Notes under the pieces: model-generated | Database searches by the model: none | Told to the model about the DNA's origin: nothing | The model's input: only the letters and a program-made list of their open reading frames with translations | In this document: one piece after another, positions 45,095-57,863 of the stretch | Position numbering within the stretch: position 1 is the stretch's first letter | Layout: each line of letters opens with the position of its first letter | Position numbers and translations under genes: made by a program | Assembly (NCBI RefSeq): GCF_000182565.1 | Contig: NW_015971541.1 | Location: 1-64,000, forward strand | Direction: 5' to 3' | DNA: 64,000 bases | From: Spizellomyces punctatus DAOM BR117 | Taxonomy: Eukaryota; Chytridiomycota; Chytridiomycetes; Spizellomycetales; Spizellomycetaceae

Positions 45095-45700
45095 NNNNNN
45101 NNNNNNNNNNNNNNNNNNNNNNNNNNNNNNNNNNNNNNNNNNNNNNNNNNNNNNNNNNNNNNNNNNNNNNNNNNNNNNNNNNNNNNNNNNNNNNNNNNNN
45201 NNNNNNNNNNNNNNNNNNNNNNNNNNNNNNNNNNNNNNNNNNNNNNNNNNNNNNNNNNNNNNNNNNNNNNNNNNNNNNNNNNNNNNNNNNNNNNNNNNNN
45301 NNNNNNNNNNNNNNNNNNNNNNNNNNNNNNNNNNNNNNNNNNNNNNNNNNNNNNNNNNNNNNNNNNNNNNNNNNNNNNNNNNNNNNNNNNNNNNNNNNNN
45401 NNNNNNNNNNNNNNNNNNNNNNNNNNNNNNNNNNNNNNNNNNNNNNNNNNNNNNNNNNNNNNNNNNNNNNNNNNNNNNNNNNNNNNNNNNNNNNNNNNNN
45501 NNNNNNNNNNNNNNNNNNNNNNNNNNNNNNNNNNNNNNNNNNNNNNNNNNNNNNNNNNNNNNNNNNNNNNNNNNNNNNNNNNNNNNNNNNNNNNNNNNNN
45601 NNNNNNNNNNNNNNNNNNNNNNNNNNNNNNNNNNNNNNNNNNNNNNNNNNNNNNNNNNNNNNNNNNNNNNNNNNNNNNNNNNNNNNNNNNNNNNNNNNNN
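45095..45700. other. Assembly gap, 606 N
   Basis: 606 N bases. The gap removes the 5' part of the Cys-rich repeat protein gene that emerges on its right side. Confidence 0.95.
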
Positions 45701-46323
45701 TGGCAAATGTGCCGGCCAGTCATAGCCAAGAACGTGACGAGTGTGGATTCGGTGATGCCCAGCCTAACGTCGTGCCGCTCGTGTTTTACGTGGTCAAGCG
45801 CCCGCCGCCCCCAGCAGACAACAAGCAGGCCGCCCCGGCAGCGGCACCCGCCGCCCCCGGCGCGAACGGCAAAGGCAATGGCAAGGGAACACAATTCATC
45901 ACCGGTCCTTGCTCGAGCGATGCTGACTGTGCCTCTGACTGCTGTGGCTTTAACTCTGGCAAATGTGCCGGCCCAGTCATAGCCCAAGAACGTGACGGAG
46001 GTTGTGGATTCGGTGATGCCCAACCTAACGACCGTGCCGCTCGTGTTTTCCGTGGTCAAGCGCCCGCCGCCCCAGCAGCCAAAAAGCAGGCCGCCCCGGC
46101 AGCGGCACCCGCCGCCCCCGGCGCCAAAAACAAAGGCAATGGCCAGGGAACACAATTCATCACTGGTCCTTGTGCGAGCGATGCTGACTGCGCTTCTGGG
46201 TGCTGTGGATTCAGAACTGGAAAGTGTGCTGGAGCGATCGTTGCTCAGGAACGTGACGGTGGATGCGGATTCGGCGATGCCCAGCCTAATGATCGCGCTG
46301 CTCGTAAGCTTCGTGGTCAGTAA
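45701..46323 (+). CDS. Tandem-repeat Cys-rich secreted-type protein (BAS2-like), 5' end missing
   Basis: 3' part of a gene whose start lies in the gap. It encodes repeated units of about 80 residues, each with 'GTQFITGPC', 'SDADCAS', 'CCGF', 'GKCAG', 'QERDGGCGFGDAQPN' and an Ala/Pro/Gln/Lys-rich linker. The last unit ends at the stop after 'RAARKLRGQ'. The six-Cys core matches small secreted fungal proteins related to BAS2 of Magnaporthe, but those usually have one unit after a signal peptide. Here two full units plus part of a third are visible. The unit nearest the gap lacks single bases relative to its neighbour (a C in two C runs, three bases near 45738, one base near 45762), so its frame is broken, most likely by poor sequence. 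The role is unknown; a secreted cell-surface or host-interface protein is plausible. Confidence 0.7.
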
Positions 46324-47484
46324 GGATGGTCACGTGGCTAACATTGGATATGGGAATGTAGTCTGATAGTGGTTGATGCAGCTAGCATAGCTCAAGTAGC
46401 CCTTGTAGGTAGGTCTTAGGTTGGGTTGGGAATATATAGGTGCGTGTACATAGTTCATGTTCACATTTCATAATGGAGAGATTTGTATTTTCACATTTGC
46501 TAGAAGCGCCCGCTAATTCTGCTGGTAACAAATAGACCAATTTATTAGAATGTCCATGTTCCTCTAAGAATTATTTCTCTCTTGACCTTCGGTTTCCTCA
46601 TGGTTGAATTCCGATAAGTAGGAGATATCCATTCGATTGTCGTCACCGTTAGGAACGGTCAACCGTTCCCCAACGAATTACCTCGGAACATAAAAAAGAA
46701 ACTCGGGATCTGGACACCCAAACGACACTTGTGCGTCACATCAGCTCTTTTGTCTTATGTGTGCAGGTTCAGCACCGGTGCTTTTAACACGAAACGGTTG
46801 GGGCTTCTATTATGCGATTGTTACCGTAATCAACCGAACCGCCGACCTTGTTTGCTACAAAGATCTCATGTACGCATCCACATCAATGATCCAATACTAA
46901 CGCTAACACGGTTCACAATCCTGATAGGTTTTGCTGCGATCTTTGTGACATCGATTCGGACAGAGTGAGTGCTTCATGTTACAACCCAATGACTTGCGGT
47001 TGGCTGCAGAGTGAGACGTCCCTTGCTCTTACGTTTTCCCACCAGTGATTGAGATTGACTGCATATATTAAGGGCTCGGCAGTACAGCTGCTTTTACCGC
47101 ATGCGAGCAAGCAAAGGAACACTGTGGCTCGCATTGTGAGGCAAGACGACGCAACAGGCATCAGACTGTTGCCCACTTATTAGCTTTAACCGAAAGAAGG
47201 TGTGCTAAGGTTGCTTGATATAATTGTCCGTCATTTCAGGATTTCCCTCTACAAAACATCGGCTGCGCAATCAATCCTCTGCCAATCACCCGTCCATCTC
47301 ATGGTCTTTTTGAAAAAGTTGGATATCGTCTTGACGTGCATTATTATCACTCTACACCCATAGCAGATGCCGCTATATTTACCATGTAACGTTCTTATTT
47401 ACACTATCCGCCTATCGTAATCAATTCCTTTTGCGCGCCGCACTCTACTAATATTGACAGTAAGTCAATAGGGCAACTCGGCTT
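46324..47484. other. Intergenic, nothing recognised
   Basis: 1.16 kb of AT-rich DNA between convergent genes. Open frames are below 80 codons and have no motif. It presumably contains both 3' UTRs. Confidence 0.5.
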
Positions 47485-50400
47485 TCAAATAATAGGAGCA
47501 ATCTCCATCGCAATGGCTCTCCCAGCTCCAGCATCTACTCTATCCAAAATCTCTAAATACTTCCGCTTAACTCTTTCTTGACCCTCAGCCTCCAGCATGG
47601 CTTTTCCCAGTGCTGTGCTAATTATGGATGACCACCCAAGCAGCACCCTGGCTGCAATCATGTCCACAAGCCTCCCTTCTCTCTCTCCCTCTATATTAAC
47701 ATCATCTCGAATATCATCCAGGAACCGCTGCACATAGTCTAGACCTAGCAGGAGAGGTGGTGCCCATTGCCATCTGTTCGGCGATTCGGATTCTTGAACA
47801 GGATCGAGGGCGGAGATAATTTGAGTCGCTATTTGAACGGGGCTGAGGGTTGAGTGTGGAGCGGCAAGGCAAGTTCGCATGTGGCGAATGTACGCCTCTG
47901 GATTAAGGACAGTAAAGCGCGGATATGAACTCAACAGCTCGTTGCCCAATTCGCTATACATGCGTTGTATTGCTGGAGTCATACGAGCATCTGTTTCCGT
48001 CGCTGTAGAGAGATGTAAGCACGCAAGTTAAAGCTGTGGCGCGAGTTATAGACCATTCAAAAGAGAAGAAAAGACGCACGCACCTTGGACCATACTTTTG
48101 AGGTACCCTCCCCAGTTTTCCAAAAGCCCCTGCCATCTGTGATGCATTTTCTTGGTTGTATCCTTCCCATCTCGGCCCTCAATATCACCTCCATCCGCAC
48201 CCACATCGCTGATAAAGCGAAATGTGACGCCAGCGACAATACTGAACGGAATGTCATGCTGCAGGACGAGCGGTGTTAAGTTGACGCTATGTAACCGCCC
48301 ATTCAGAATGGCCTCAATTACGATCACTGCCGCCGGGGACAAATCATGTTCCACAACTTTGAAGACTTCTGCACTTGTTTTGCAGGCAAACAATATCGCC
48401 GCGCGATGCACATACAAGACCAACCGCGACATAATAGTCTTTGCTTCCTGTAGATCGATTCGCCCTCGCACATATTGCGTGTGTAGAAAACCACAGATTT
48501 CTGACGGCAGACGTGCAAAAGTAATGTCTGGATTCGCCATGACAATGTGCAGCAAGATGTCGGCGTCAGGTCCTTCCCATCCAGCTGCCTTTGCTCGTAT
48601 AAATAAAGGCATGAGGAGGTTAGGTCCTCGACGAAGGTTTGACACATCCAGAAGACCCTTATGAGACTCCATCGTATGAGATTGCATAATAGCCTCAATT
48701 ATCGTTGCGATTCCTTTCCACTCTCTCCTGTAGAACACTTGTGTTTCACGGTCATTTGAGCTAATGCGCTCTACAAATCTTGTGGCAAGACCCCGAAGAT
48801 GGTCTCCACTAGACTCGTTGTCCCACAACGCTGGAAGACCACCCATTCCCAGACATGCTAGCTGAATGGAATCAAGAAACACGAATTGGCCCACCTCCCC
48901 TTCCCCTTGGAGCACTATCTCAAGAACGGCCTGCTTCGTTGCGATGGTAGGCATAGCGGTTACAAGTCTCAACACTCTCTCCACAGCATATGACGGATCC
49001 TCGGCATACATGTTGGCATACACAACGAGATGCTCTAGTATTTCCAATATTTGAGGCTTGATTTCGGACTGAGGTATGTCCAATGTTGGCTGAAATAATG
49101 CAAACTCCCGATCAAGTATCGTACGCCAGAAGAAGTCCTGCAGATTGTGATCTTTCAAAGGTCGGACAAGTTCTACTCGATTTGTTGCATCGCACCAATC
49201 CGAGATTCTCAAAAATAGATATTCTGATTCCAGGCAAAGCTGCTGGATTCTTGTTCGCGCCAACTTTCGTCGATGTCTGCTTTCACCGGCATCCGCCAGT
49301 ACCTCAGCTAGCATATCAACAATAGCTATCAGCTCACGCCATGGCCCGGTCGGAGAGCTGTCCCTTGCGGCACACTCGCCAAGACCAGTCATCAACGTCT
49401 GCCATAGTCCTAACATTGAATCATCCAACATGATCCTTGTTGCGGCCGATCTCCATTCAGTCGCCAATGAATGGGCATTCTGCGGTGTTATCCACGAAGA
49501 ATTAATCGTTTGATACGCTAAGTGTTTTACCAACCGTGCATTCTCCCGTCCAGGGTCTTTTTCATCGATCTCAATTTGGGAACACAAAGGCCGAAGAGCA
49601 ATGTCAAGATACCGTGATTGCTGGCCTTTCTCAATCTGAATAAAGGCAATATTTGAGAGTGTTGAGCTATGAACCCATCCTTTGCGGAGAATCCCACTGT
49701 CCATAAATTGAGCTCCGCACGGAATTGCCGCCAGCAAAGGTATTGCCGCTCCGGTGGCTCTATGCTTTGCATCTGCTGCGGCATCTGCCACGATGGTCCA
49801 AGCCATATTGTTTACTTGCGGATCCATGACCTCCCAACCACCAGTGCTAATAATCCGAATAGCAACTTGTAACACTACCATCCGTACATCAATGTGTAGT
49901 GAATCTCTTTGCCATAAATTCATGAGCAGTGCTCTGCATTCCGAATTTCGAATGTACTCCGAAGCCAGTCGTACCAGCTCTTTTTGAACTGTCACTCGCT
50001 GCTGTTTCGAGGGCGGGTGGGGAAATAGTGGCACAATATAATCTGATACCTTTTCGATGGGTACAAAATTCAGGGACTGTTTGGCAGCATGAACTGACGT
50101 GCGAGCCAGATCAGAGGACAGGTACCCCGGCGCCAACAGTAGCTGAATACCGCAGGCCGGCTCTACCATCCGTGGAAGGAACATTAAAATCGCTTCAGCG
50201 ACGCGAGAGGGAAGACGGGGGGTGGCAAGAAGATCTGCAAGATGCGATAGATTCGTAACAGGAAGCTGCGCGTACTTCTCTGCAGAATCAATGCGTTGGC
50301 TAATGGGCAGAGAGGAATCCTTTGTAATAGAAAGATATCTCTGAGCAAGAAGTCGACACTGACGCGGGAAAAGACGAGAAGGAAATGCCGGATTGAGTGG

Positions 50401-53400
50401 GACCGGAGCAGTCGCACCTGTTGAGTTCCGCATCTGATTAAAGACACCCGAAAAATGTTCCCGTCCTGTCAGATACGCCTCTTTGAGCAAATCTTGACGG
50501 AAGTCACATAGGTGCGTTTGAACCTGTTCCAAAGCAATTGCCGATGGGGAGATTGCCACGAGCGCGACGACTAATGCGTCTGTTCGCTTAAAGTCCACTT
50601 TTCCTTCCAACGATTGACATTCATTGAAAAGGGCGTTGACTTCCTCCACGGCGTAAGTAGATTCGAGGCGCAGAGTACGGAAGGTATTATACCATGGCAG
50701 CATAACGCGATTTTTTCGTATCCAGGGTTGATCAAAGAGGGAAGACAGAGTCATGATGAGTTCACGGGGATCTCTCCAGTGGGGCGTGTCCTCCTTGTTT
50801 CTGGTAATCCAAGTAGCAGACCAATCGAGCACTGTTTCCCCTCCACCCACTAAAACACGAGGAGCAGACTGCAGTTCTTCCAAAAGCGAATCCGCGTATG
50901 ACAGGAGTGTACGAGATAGTACCCAACGAACCCCAAGCGCCTTGGCAGCGTCCAAACAAACCTGTCTAAACAAAAGACTTCTCTCGCAATTCGCGGCGTC
51001 GTTCACCTTAAACCTATCTCTATATAACCCAATCACAGCTGTGACGAACTCTTCTTCTTTTCCATACCGTATGGAGGCGAGGCCCCACCTATACCTCTGC
51101 TTTCCTGTTCCTAAATCCTCGCCAACGGTCCTGCTCAAGCGTACCGCTTTTCGCCGTAAAAATTCGCAATTTTCACTTCGTTCGGAGAGAGCGCCACAAT
51201 AATATTTGGGCTCGACAAGGGGAATATTGAACTGATGGATCGCCTGGCCCTCACCAGCCGTGTGCAGTACGCGCCTCCAAGCGATTTCCACACCAAAGCA
51301 AAAAAGAGGGTGTAACGGAGTTGAAATGAATCTTGCAATAGCTTCATTGGCAATGTTAGATATGAATCCCGCGAGCGGCCAGACGATTGTTACCGCTGAG
51401 AAGTTCTGTAGACGACTAGAAGTGAGCTAAATGCTCTCCAAACTGCTTTGTTGGTTTAATTACCTGTGCATCCAACTTCAAATATAGCGCAGCCAGTTCC
51501 TTGGCCTCATCCTCCATAGCATCATCAAGACATTGTTTTGGCACTGTTCCACTCCATCCCTCCCAATTCAGATGCGGTACCAACATGAGCAGGTTTGGAT
51601 GAATCTCGTTGGTCATTCTGTTCGAAAGATTTATCAGTAATGTAACAAGTTGCCACTCTACAGCTCAGCCGAATACCGACCTTGGCACCATAAACTTCAG
51701 CGCCTCAATCCACGCCCTTACGCTTCGCCGCTTACGGGCGGCATTCAACAAGACCTTGTACACGTTCAGCCGATCTTCGAATACCGCTTTTTTCGCCGCT
51801 TTCTGAAACTCCTCGCGAACATCCCAGCGTTCAACATCGAGATACTGACCAATCATTTGACGATCAGCGTCCGTTGCATCTTCATGATTATACATTCTCC
51901 AGGCGACTTCATGCCGCAGCTCCGGTGTCGGTGCCAGCACATCCAATGCGGCAAGGATGATTCCGGGCTCGCTTTTGAACATTGAAAGGTTGATTTTGTC
52001 TCGGATAAGAAAGAACAATTCTTCCCTCTGTCTATTCGTCAAGAAAACTCGCTTTTCTTTCGTAAGAGATGGCTGTGCAAAACGAAACGAAATCTCCCAC
52101 TTCGAAGGGGTTGCGATCTTTCCTTGGGCTATATTCGTCCAATATTCCATTGCTCTTATATTAATATTGGGTGGGTAATATTTTAGTAGAGCATTGAAGG
52201 CAGTTTGGTTTGAGAACGGCGGCACAGATGAGAAGGGTGAGTCTACGTCGTCGTTGGGAAAGTCAAAGATGCTTGGCGAAGTTGGCGCAAGAAGGCGAAC
52301 GACCAAAGATCCAATACACGCTACCCACGGCTGAACACCGGTACCTGATGGCCAGAAGATGCTCTGAACTAGGCTAAACAGTTCTTCTGCCAACGGAGGA
52401 TAGGCATCTAAAGCATTGATGTCGATAAGCAGAAAAATGCTTTTATAGAGGAGCTTGTGGAACCCATAGTCGTTGGTGCATAGCAATGGTAAAACTGCCA
52501 TAGCTCGTTTGACAATAGCTGTTAGAAGAGTTGAGTACATCTGGTGAAACATATCAGTAGCTGACACTCTGTCGCGACGGGTGGAGGTCGTAATGAGGCG
52601 ATTGCCGAGAATATTGAGCCCCCCGACTGCGAAACGGAAAATGTTATGCACTTCTTTCTTCGATGAAGCGGGAATGGATTTTGATTGAGACTCTGGAAGG
52701 AAGTTGATCGCTGCGCGGATCAGCCGCATCTACGGGATAGAATTGTAACTAATGGGTGAAACTCACTCCTAATGACAATTGGTAAACCTACCAGCACAGG
52801 TGCGCGACAGATGAAGAGTTGTTCTGCTGGTAGAAGTCCGGCTTTCAGCAGAGCTCCATTGCCCACGCTCATCAAACTTTCCACCAAGTCGCCAACTAGC
52901 CCTGTCTGATCGGGTTGATTCCTCCAAAACTTTTGAACCTGCTTGCTACTCGTGAGTAGTTTGAAGGTATCCTGAAGAATGTATCTACTTTGTTCTCCAC
53001 TGCCCTCTACGGCCCACGACGTGTTTTGCAGGATCTTCATTATCCGAGGTGGGTCCGCAAGAAGTAGCGGAACGAAAAGTCTTTTCAAGATGTAAGCCAA
53101 CATGGGAAAGCGCGAAGTTGGGTCATGGACGCCACCAAAGAATAGAGGCGGGTATTCTTCTTGCAAGCGAAGGAGGGTATCAGACAGAGGCCCGTTCAAA
53201 GTAAATACCGGGTCATGTTGATGCTGCACCTGATGTCTACCCTTTACACTAGCAAAGGCTGACCTAGAAAAGCTGAGTCGTAAGAAACTCCAAAAATGTA
53301 ACACCATAAAATTCAGCACGTACTGATATGACATCCAAACTTTGGCCCGATCCCATTCGTTTGACGCTTTTAAATCACGCTCCAACCGCACACAAACTGG

Positions 53401-54277
53401 AACAATTGGCTCCTTTATTTCGAAAGCGGGGTTCTCGCCAAGCAGCTTGTTGACTAGATCAGGACGGGAGGATTTCCTAAGGGCTTCAATTAGAGGCTTC
53501 TGTACTGCGGGAACACATTTCGCATAAACTGCAGTCAGCTGCGTATCTGATGCTTTGCGAGCACAGTATGTGATGACTCGAGGTTTTCCGATTGTCGAAG
53601 GATCAACGAGGTTCTGTGAAGGTTACGTAGCATATGTTACTCCAATTTCAATCAGACGCAAAGGCAGACATCCTATCCGCGTCACAAACCTCGAGTAACA
53701 GATCCATCTGATTCCCTGCAATTGTGGCCATAGCCAGAGCTGCTTCGCGCTGAAAATACTTGGCGGCCGCGTCTGTCTGAGGGACAATCAAATTTCTATA
53801 TACCATGTTGGGTACGGGGATGCCGCCGTCAGCCTCTAGGTCACTGTTGGCTTCTGTCGGTTGAACTATCGGAATGGAATAAACCACGGGCTTTGTAGTC
53901 AGCAACAGCTTAATTAGTGTAGACAGAGCATCGTCGTCTCTGTAGACATGGGCAAGCCTTGCGGTAAGTTGCCCGCGTGCTGAGTAAGAACGGGACTCAA
54001 GCAGAGCCATAAAGTCGTTCTCAGATTGGGGGAGGGGAGGATGAAAGGTCATCGTTCTGGAATGATGGCAACTTTGTAAACTGGAAAAGCTCTCCGCTCG
54101 CCTGCAGAATCGATGAACGACAAAATAAAGGTGGATAGTTAGTTCTCTTGGGGATAACTCTCCAGTATGTGACTCCGCCGTAGTCACCACCTCTCGTAAG
54201 CGGGGTATGGCGCAGTCAGGACAAATGCCATCAGGACTGGGTCTGGGACTGGTCGCCCAAAGTGCAAAATGCTGCAT
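47485..54277 (-). CDS. Large helical protein of unknown function
   Basis: Seven-exon gene: 54277..53690 (or from the ATG at 54052), 53613..53324, 53263..52792, 52729..51681, 51617..51464, 51405..48084 and 48002..47485. All introns are GT-AG, 58-81 bp, and phases agree throughout, giving 2,130 aa (2,055 from the later ATG). I do not recognise a family. The protein is made almost wholly of amphipathic helices (for example 'RVVEPACGIQLLLAPGYLSS'-like stretches, many Leu-rich segments), as in HEAT/ARM-type scaffolds. No signal peptide, clear membrane domain or catalytic motif is seen. Words that could anchor a search: 'GKPRVITYCARKASD', 'QEEYPPLFFGG', 'PHLNWEGWSG'. Length and intact frame over 6 kb point to a functional conserved gene. 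It has no evident link to the NRPS cluster. The N-terminus is uncertain, and a further upstream exon at 54680 is possible. Confidence 0.78.
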
Positions 54278-54455
54278 CGCCAATCACAATGTAATACATT
54301 TGAGAAGGATCACATTCTCGGTTGGGACCATCACATGCTATGAACATCTTGGAGAGCAGGAACCGAGACCCGACTTTGAATTGAGGCATTTGTTAAAAGT
54401 GGTCTGCGTTCCATGAGACCATCTTGACCATCCTGGTATGGCTGCCTATCATAGA

Positions 54456-54680
54456 TCATATGATAACTGACATTGGCTTAGTGGTAAATGGAGAGAACGA
54501 AGAAGGAACCAGACGATCGACATTCTCGAATCCGGCGAGTTTTTCGAGTGTTTGTTTTGGGGTTTTAAATGTTTCTAATGGGGTTTGTTCTGGGGCGTGG
54601 GTGTTGGGGATTATGAAGGTGACAAAGTGATATTCGTGGGATTGTGTATCAGTGTCATTATCGATTTGTGATTGAGCCAT
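54456..54680 (-). CDS. Small ORF or upstream exon, hypothetical
   Basis: 74-codon frame with an ATG start ('MAQSQIDNDTDTQSHEYHF'). It is hydrophilic and has no motif. It lies directly upstream of the large helical-protein gene on the same strand and may be its true first exon, but I could not find a splice path that keeps frame without a stop. It may equally be a separate short gene or chance. Confidence 0.3.
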   Translation of the reverse strand: MAQSQIDNDTDTQSHEYHFVTFIIPNTHAPEQTPLETFKTPKQTLEKLAGFENVDRLVPSSFSPFTTKPMSVII

Positions 54681-54770
54681 TTGGTCAGATGTCCTTAATC
54701 CCGACCTCCCTACTCTCCATTACCTCGCAGCACCTTATCAAACGCTCATTAAGATGCAGTATCATTCACG

Positions 54771-55271
54771 CTAACTATCGATAACGTTCGCAGTTCGCAA
54801 ACTGCCGGGGATGTCTTCGGGCGAAACTTTCGTCGTCGTTAAGTCGCTCTCTATGTGCTCCACTCCACCTTGTACCACGTTCCATCTACTTCCATATAGT
54901 ATGTCGCAGAATGTTCGATGTTGCGGAATATATGGACGCGTTGGACCAGTTGACGGACGAGATGGGAGACGCATTGAAGGCGGAATGGCTCTCATCGACT
55001 CCTCGGGATGCTGGGCAGAGAAATTATCGGGACCATGCTCGTAGAAAAGATGCCATTCATTTTTATCGTTTCCGCAGAGCAGGTAACTTGTTGCTATCTT
55101 TGACCCGTGGCCGGTCTCGAAGCAGGAAGGAATCATGCGAACCTTGATTCGGTAGCATCCCCGCGGGTAGATATTGTCCCCCGATGTATTGTTTATTTCA
55201 TGGGGAACAACCGCGACATGTGCTGGAATGAAACAGTGTTGTAACATAGGGTTGGTTAACCCAAGCTTCAT
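54771..55271 (-). CDS. Hypothetical protein, 166 aa
   Basis: Uninterrupted frame from ATG 55271 with balanced composition ('SYLLCGNDKNEWHLFYEHGP', 'YGSRWNVVQGGVEH'). Competing shorter frames exist on the + strand. No family or splice signal is recognised. It lies in the space between two well-supported genes, so a small orphan gene is possible but unproven. Confidence 0.3.
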   Translation of the reverse strand: MKLGLTNPMLQHCFIPAHVAVVPHEINNTSGDNIYPRGCYRIKVRMIPSCFETGHGSKIATSYLLCGNDKNEWHLFYEHGPDNFSAQHPEESMRAIPPSMRLPSRPSTGPTRPYIPQHRTFCDILYGSRWNVVQGGVEHIESDLTTTKVSPEDIPGSLRTANVIDS

Positions 55272-56116
55272 TCTGTTGAGAGATATTTGCAGTTGCTCGA
55301 TGATATGATCCCTATGCTCCTTCAGCGCGTGGGATGTTATGCAGTAACTGAGCTCGGCCGAGGACCTCTTGCGGAATAATACCGTTTACCACCGGTGCTG
55401 TACATTATCGACATGGTCCCGTCGTCCTCGTAGTTCACATCCACTACTTCTAATACAGTAGAAAGTGGCGTATGTCGTCTCTCTTTTTTCCGTTGAACAC
55501 CTCCGCGCACATGGTTCCCTTCAGAAAGCTACCCCACAGTTAAACATGCTGCGCAACAAGACACATACTATGGTAAAACAAGTATTGTTAAGCGATAGCC
55601 CTTAAGGATTATCAGATAATCAGCCATGGCCTTCCATGGGATGTCTTCTACAATCACCAAAGAGATTAACCGAGTGAGATCCTTGAATTGACGCACCAAT
55701 CCGTACGGCGTGAGTTGCCACTTGAGGCGGGTGGCTCAAAACCCCACATTGCTGACTCATCGTTCAAACAACCAAACTCTTGCGTAATATACCCAAATAT
55801 GGTAATGCAGATTTCACACGTTTTGCAAAAAAAAATTGAGCCGACCCAAAGGGAATAAAAATCGGAAGCCTTTAAAGTCCCCCCCCCCCCCCCTTTCCAG
55901 AGTTTTAGACGAGCACGTTGAGCGTTGGGATAGAGTGATTGGACCGACCAGCTTCCAGAGGTATGGCTATCGATTCTGTTTATGTGAGCAAGTGGTACAG
56001 ATGGGAGTAATGAGATGGGCGGAGTTTGAAAGCGCGGGGACATGATGGGGATTATGGAATGATGACTCTGGGCGGAACTTGTTCTGAAAAAAAAAAAGGA
56101 ACATTACCATGTTCTG
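55272..56116. other. Intergenic upstream of the phosphate transporter
   Basis: No gene seen. Contains a C homopolymer at about 55879-55892. It probably holds the promoter region of the transporter, but no recognised regulatory site beyond the TATA box was found. Confidence 0.5.
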
Positions 56117-56123
56117 TATAAAA
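56117..56123 (+). promoter_or_regulatory. TATA box of the phosphate transporter gene
   Basis: TATAAAA 92 bp before the ATG at 56209. This is a comfortable distance for a fungal transcript with a 5' leader of about 60 bases. Confidence 0.6.
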
Positions 56124-56208
56124 TGCGGAACATTCTTATAGATCACTGATCCGTATTTCTTCTCTTCACTCGTTTTCAGCATCCAACTGCACTCGCTCAA
56201 CTACCAAT

Positions 56209-57863
56209 ATGTCCACGACGCGCGCGGCGACGTTCGCACATCTTGATGAAGCCCGTCTGGGATGGTTTCACATCCGGTCTATTCTTGTCGCGGGGGCAGG
56301 GTTTTTTGGTGATGCGTACGATATCTTCGTGATTGGGTTGGCGCTACCAATGATCTATCGGTACGTTTTTCTAGTTTTGGTTGTAGTAATCGTTCTAACT
56401 TTAAGATGCTAACTTTTGAATGTTTCAGCGTGTACTATCCACCTGCGGATGGAAACAAACTTAAAGGTTCCAGCTTTGGGGCGGACCACCCACACATTGA
56501 TGCTCTTCTCAAGGCATCTACAAACTGGGGAAACCTCGTTGGACAGCTTAGCTTTGGTTACCTCGGTGACAAACTTGGCCGTAAAAAGGTTTACGGTGTG
56601 GAAATCATCATCATGATGGTCGCGATTCTCGGATCCACTCTCGCTTGTTCCACCGTTCGTGGCATGGGCGTGCTAACCATGCTCGGATTGTGGCGGTTCG
56701 TTTTGGGGATCGGTATTGGTGGAGATTATCCCATGTCGGCCACCATCACATCTGAATTCGCTCAAGTTCGGTACCGAGGCATGATGATCGCTGCCGTGTT
56801 CGCCATGCAAGGAATCGGTATTCTTGTCGGGGGATTGGTGACGCTGATTGCTTTGGCGGCCTTCCAGAACTTGATCCGGGAGGACCCACTGTACCTTGAC
56901 TATGTGTGGCGTATCATGCTTGGATTCGGTATCGTTCCGTGTGTCGCCACAGTTTATTTCCGTCTCACCATGCCAGAAACACCTCGGTTCAGTGCGCACG
57001 TCAAGGGTGATCACGAAGCCGCGCAGCGGGACATTCAAAAGCTGACCCACCCAGAAGCCCAAACCGGCAAGGGCGACGACATTACGGTCAACCAACCTCT
57101 CCAACCTGTAGAACCTGTCCCCACGGAGCGTAAAGTTAATTTCCAGCAATACTTTAGCCAACCGAAAAACGCAAAACTGCTTTTCGCAACTGCGTACTGC
57201 TGGTTTGCCCTTGATATTGCTTGGTACGGTCTTTCCCTCAACCTCCCCGTCGTCCTCGAGCTCATCGACTACTCTGGTCATGGAGGCGACCAGTACGATT
57301 CCTTCTGGGCCAAAGCAGTAGGAAACATTATTGTGGCTTGTATGGGTACTGTTCCTGGGTACTGGGTTACAGTGGCCTTGATTGAAAAATTGGGCCGCAA
57401 GCCGATCCAATATGTGGGCTTTAGTGTCATTACCATCATCCTAGCCATTCTTGCTGGTGCTTGGGACCAGATTTTGAAAAAGGGAGATGACGGACACTAC
57501 ACAAGTTCCTCAAAAGCCATTTTCTTGACCCTGTATACCATCGCCCAATTCTTTTTCAACTTTGGGCCGAACGAGACGACCTTTATCTACCCCGCCGAAA
57601 TCTTTCCAACCCGCTTCCGTTCCCGAGCTCACGGACTCTCCTCTGCAGCCGGTAAATGCGGTGCCATCGTCGGCATCCAAGCCGTCGGACCCTTCTTTTT
57701 TGATCATCCCAAGATTGTCTTGGCGGTGTTTGCGGCAGTCATGGCTTCCGGATTCTTTACAACATTTTTGTTGCCTGAACCCAAGGGAAAGACTTTGGAA
57801 GAGTTGACGGATACGCATGATGATAGTGTACCTGAGGACGAGGTGATGAAAATAGAGGTGTAG
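56209..57863 (+). CDS. pho84: Inorganic phosphate:H+ symporter, Pho84/PHS family (MFS)
   Basis: High-affinity phosphate uptake carrier of the plasma membrane. Exons 56209..56360 and 56429..57863 give 528 aa, the usual length. Family features: 'GAGFFGDAYDIFVIGLA' in the first membrane helix (Asp pair of the proton/phosphate path), 'GQLSFGYLGDKLGRKKVYG' (MFS loop 2-3 motif), 'LGIGIGGDYPMSATITSEF' (PHS signature), a hydrophilic central loop, and 'FFFNFGPNETTFIYPAEIFP' followed by 'RSRAHGLSSAAGKCGAI', both diagnostic of the phosphate branch. About twelve membrane segments are evident. The C-terminus is acidic. It is probably a housekeeping gene induced by phosphate starvation, unrelated to the NRPS locus. 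Confidence 0.95.

Noticed and set aside
44977-46155. Long minus-strand frame across the N gap
   Set aside because: More than half is N, and the rest is antisense to the Cys-rich repeat gene and unreliable sequence.
56673-57410. 245-codon open frame on the minus strand
   Set aside because: Shadow of the Pho84-like transporter exon; composition mirrors the coding strand.
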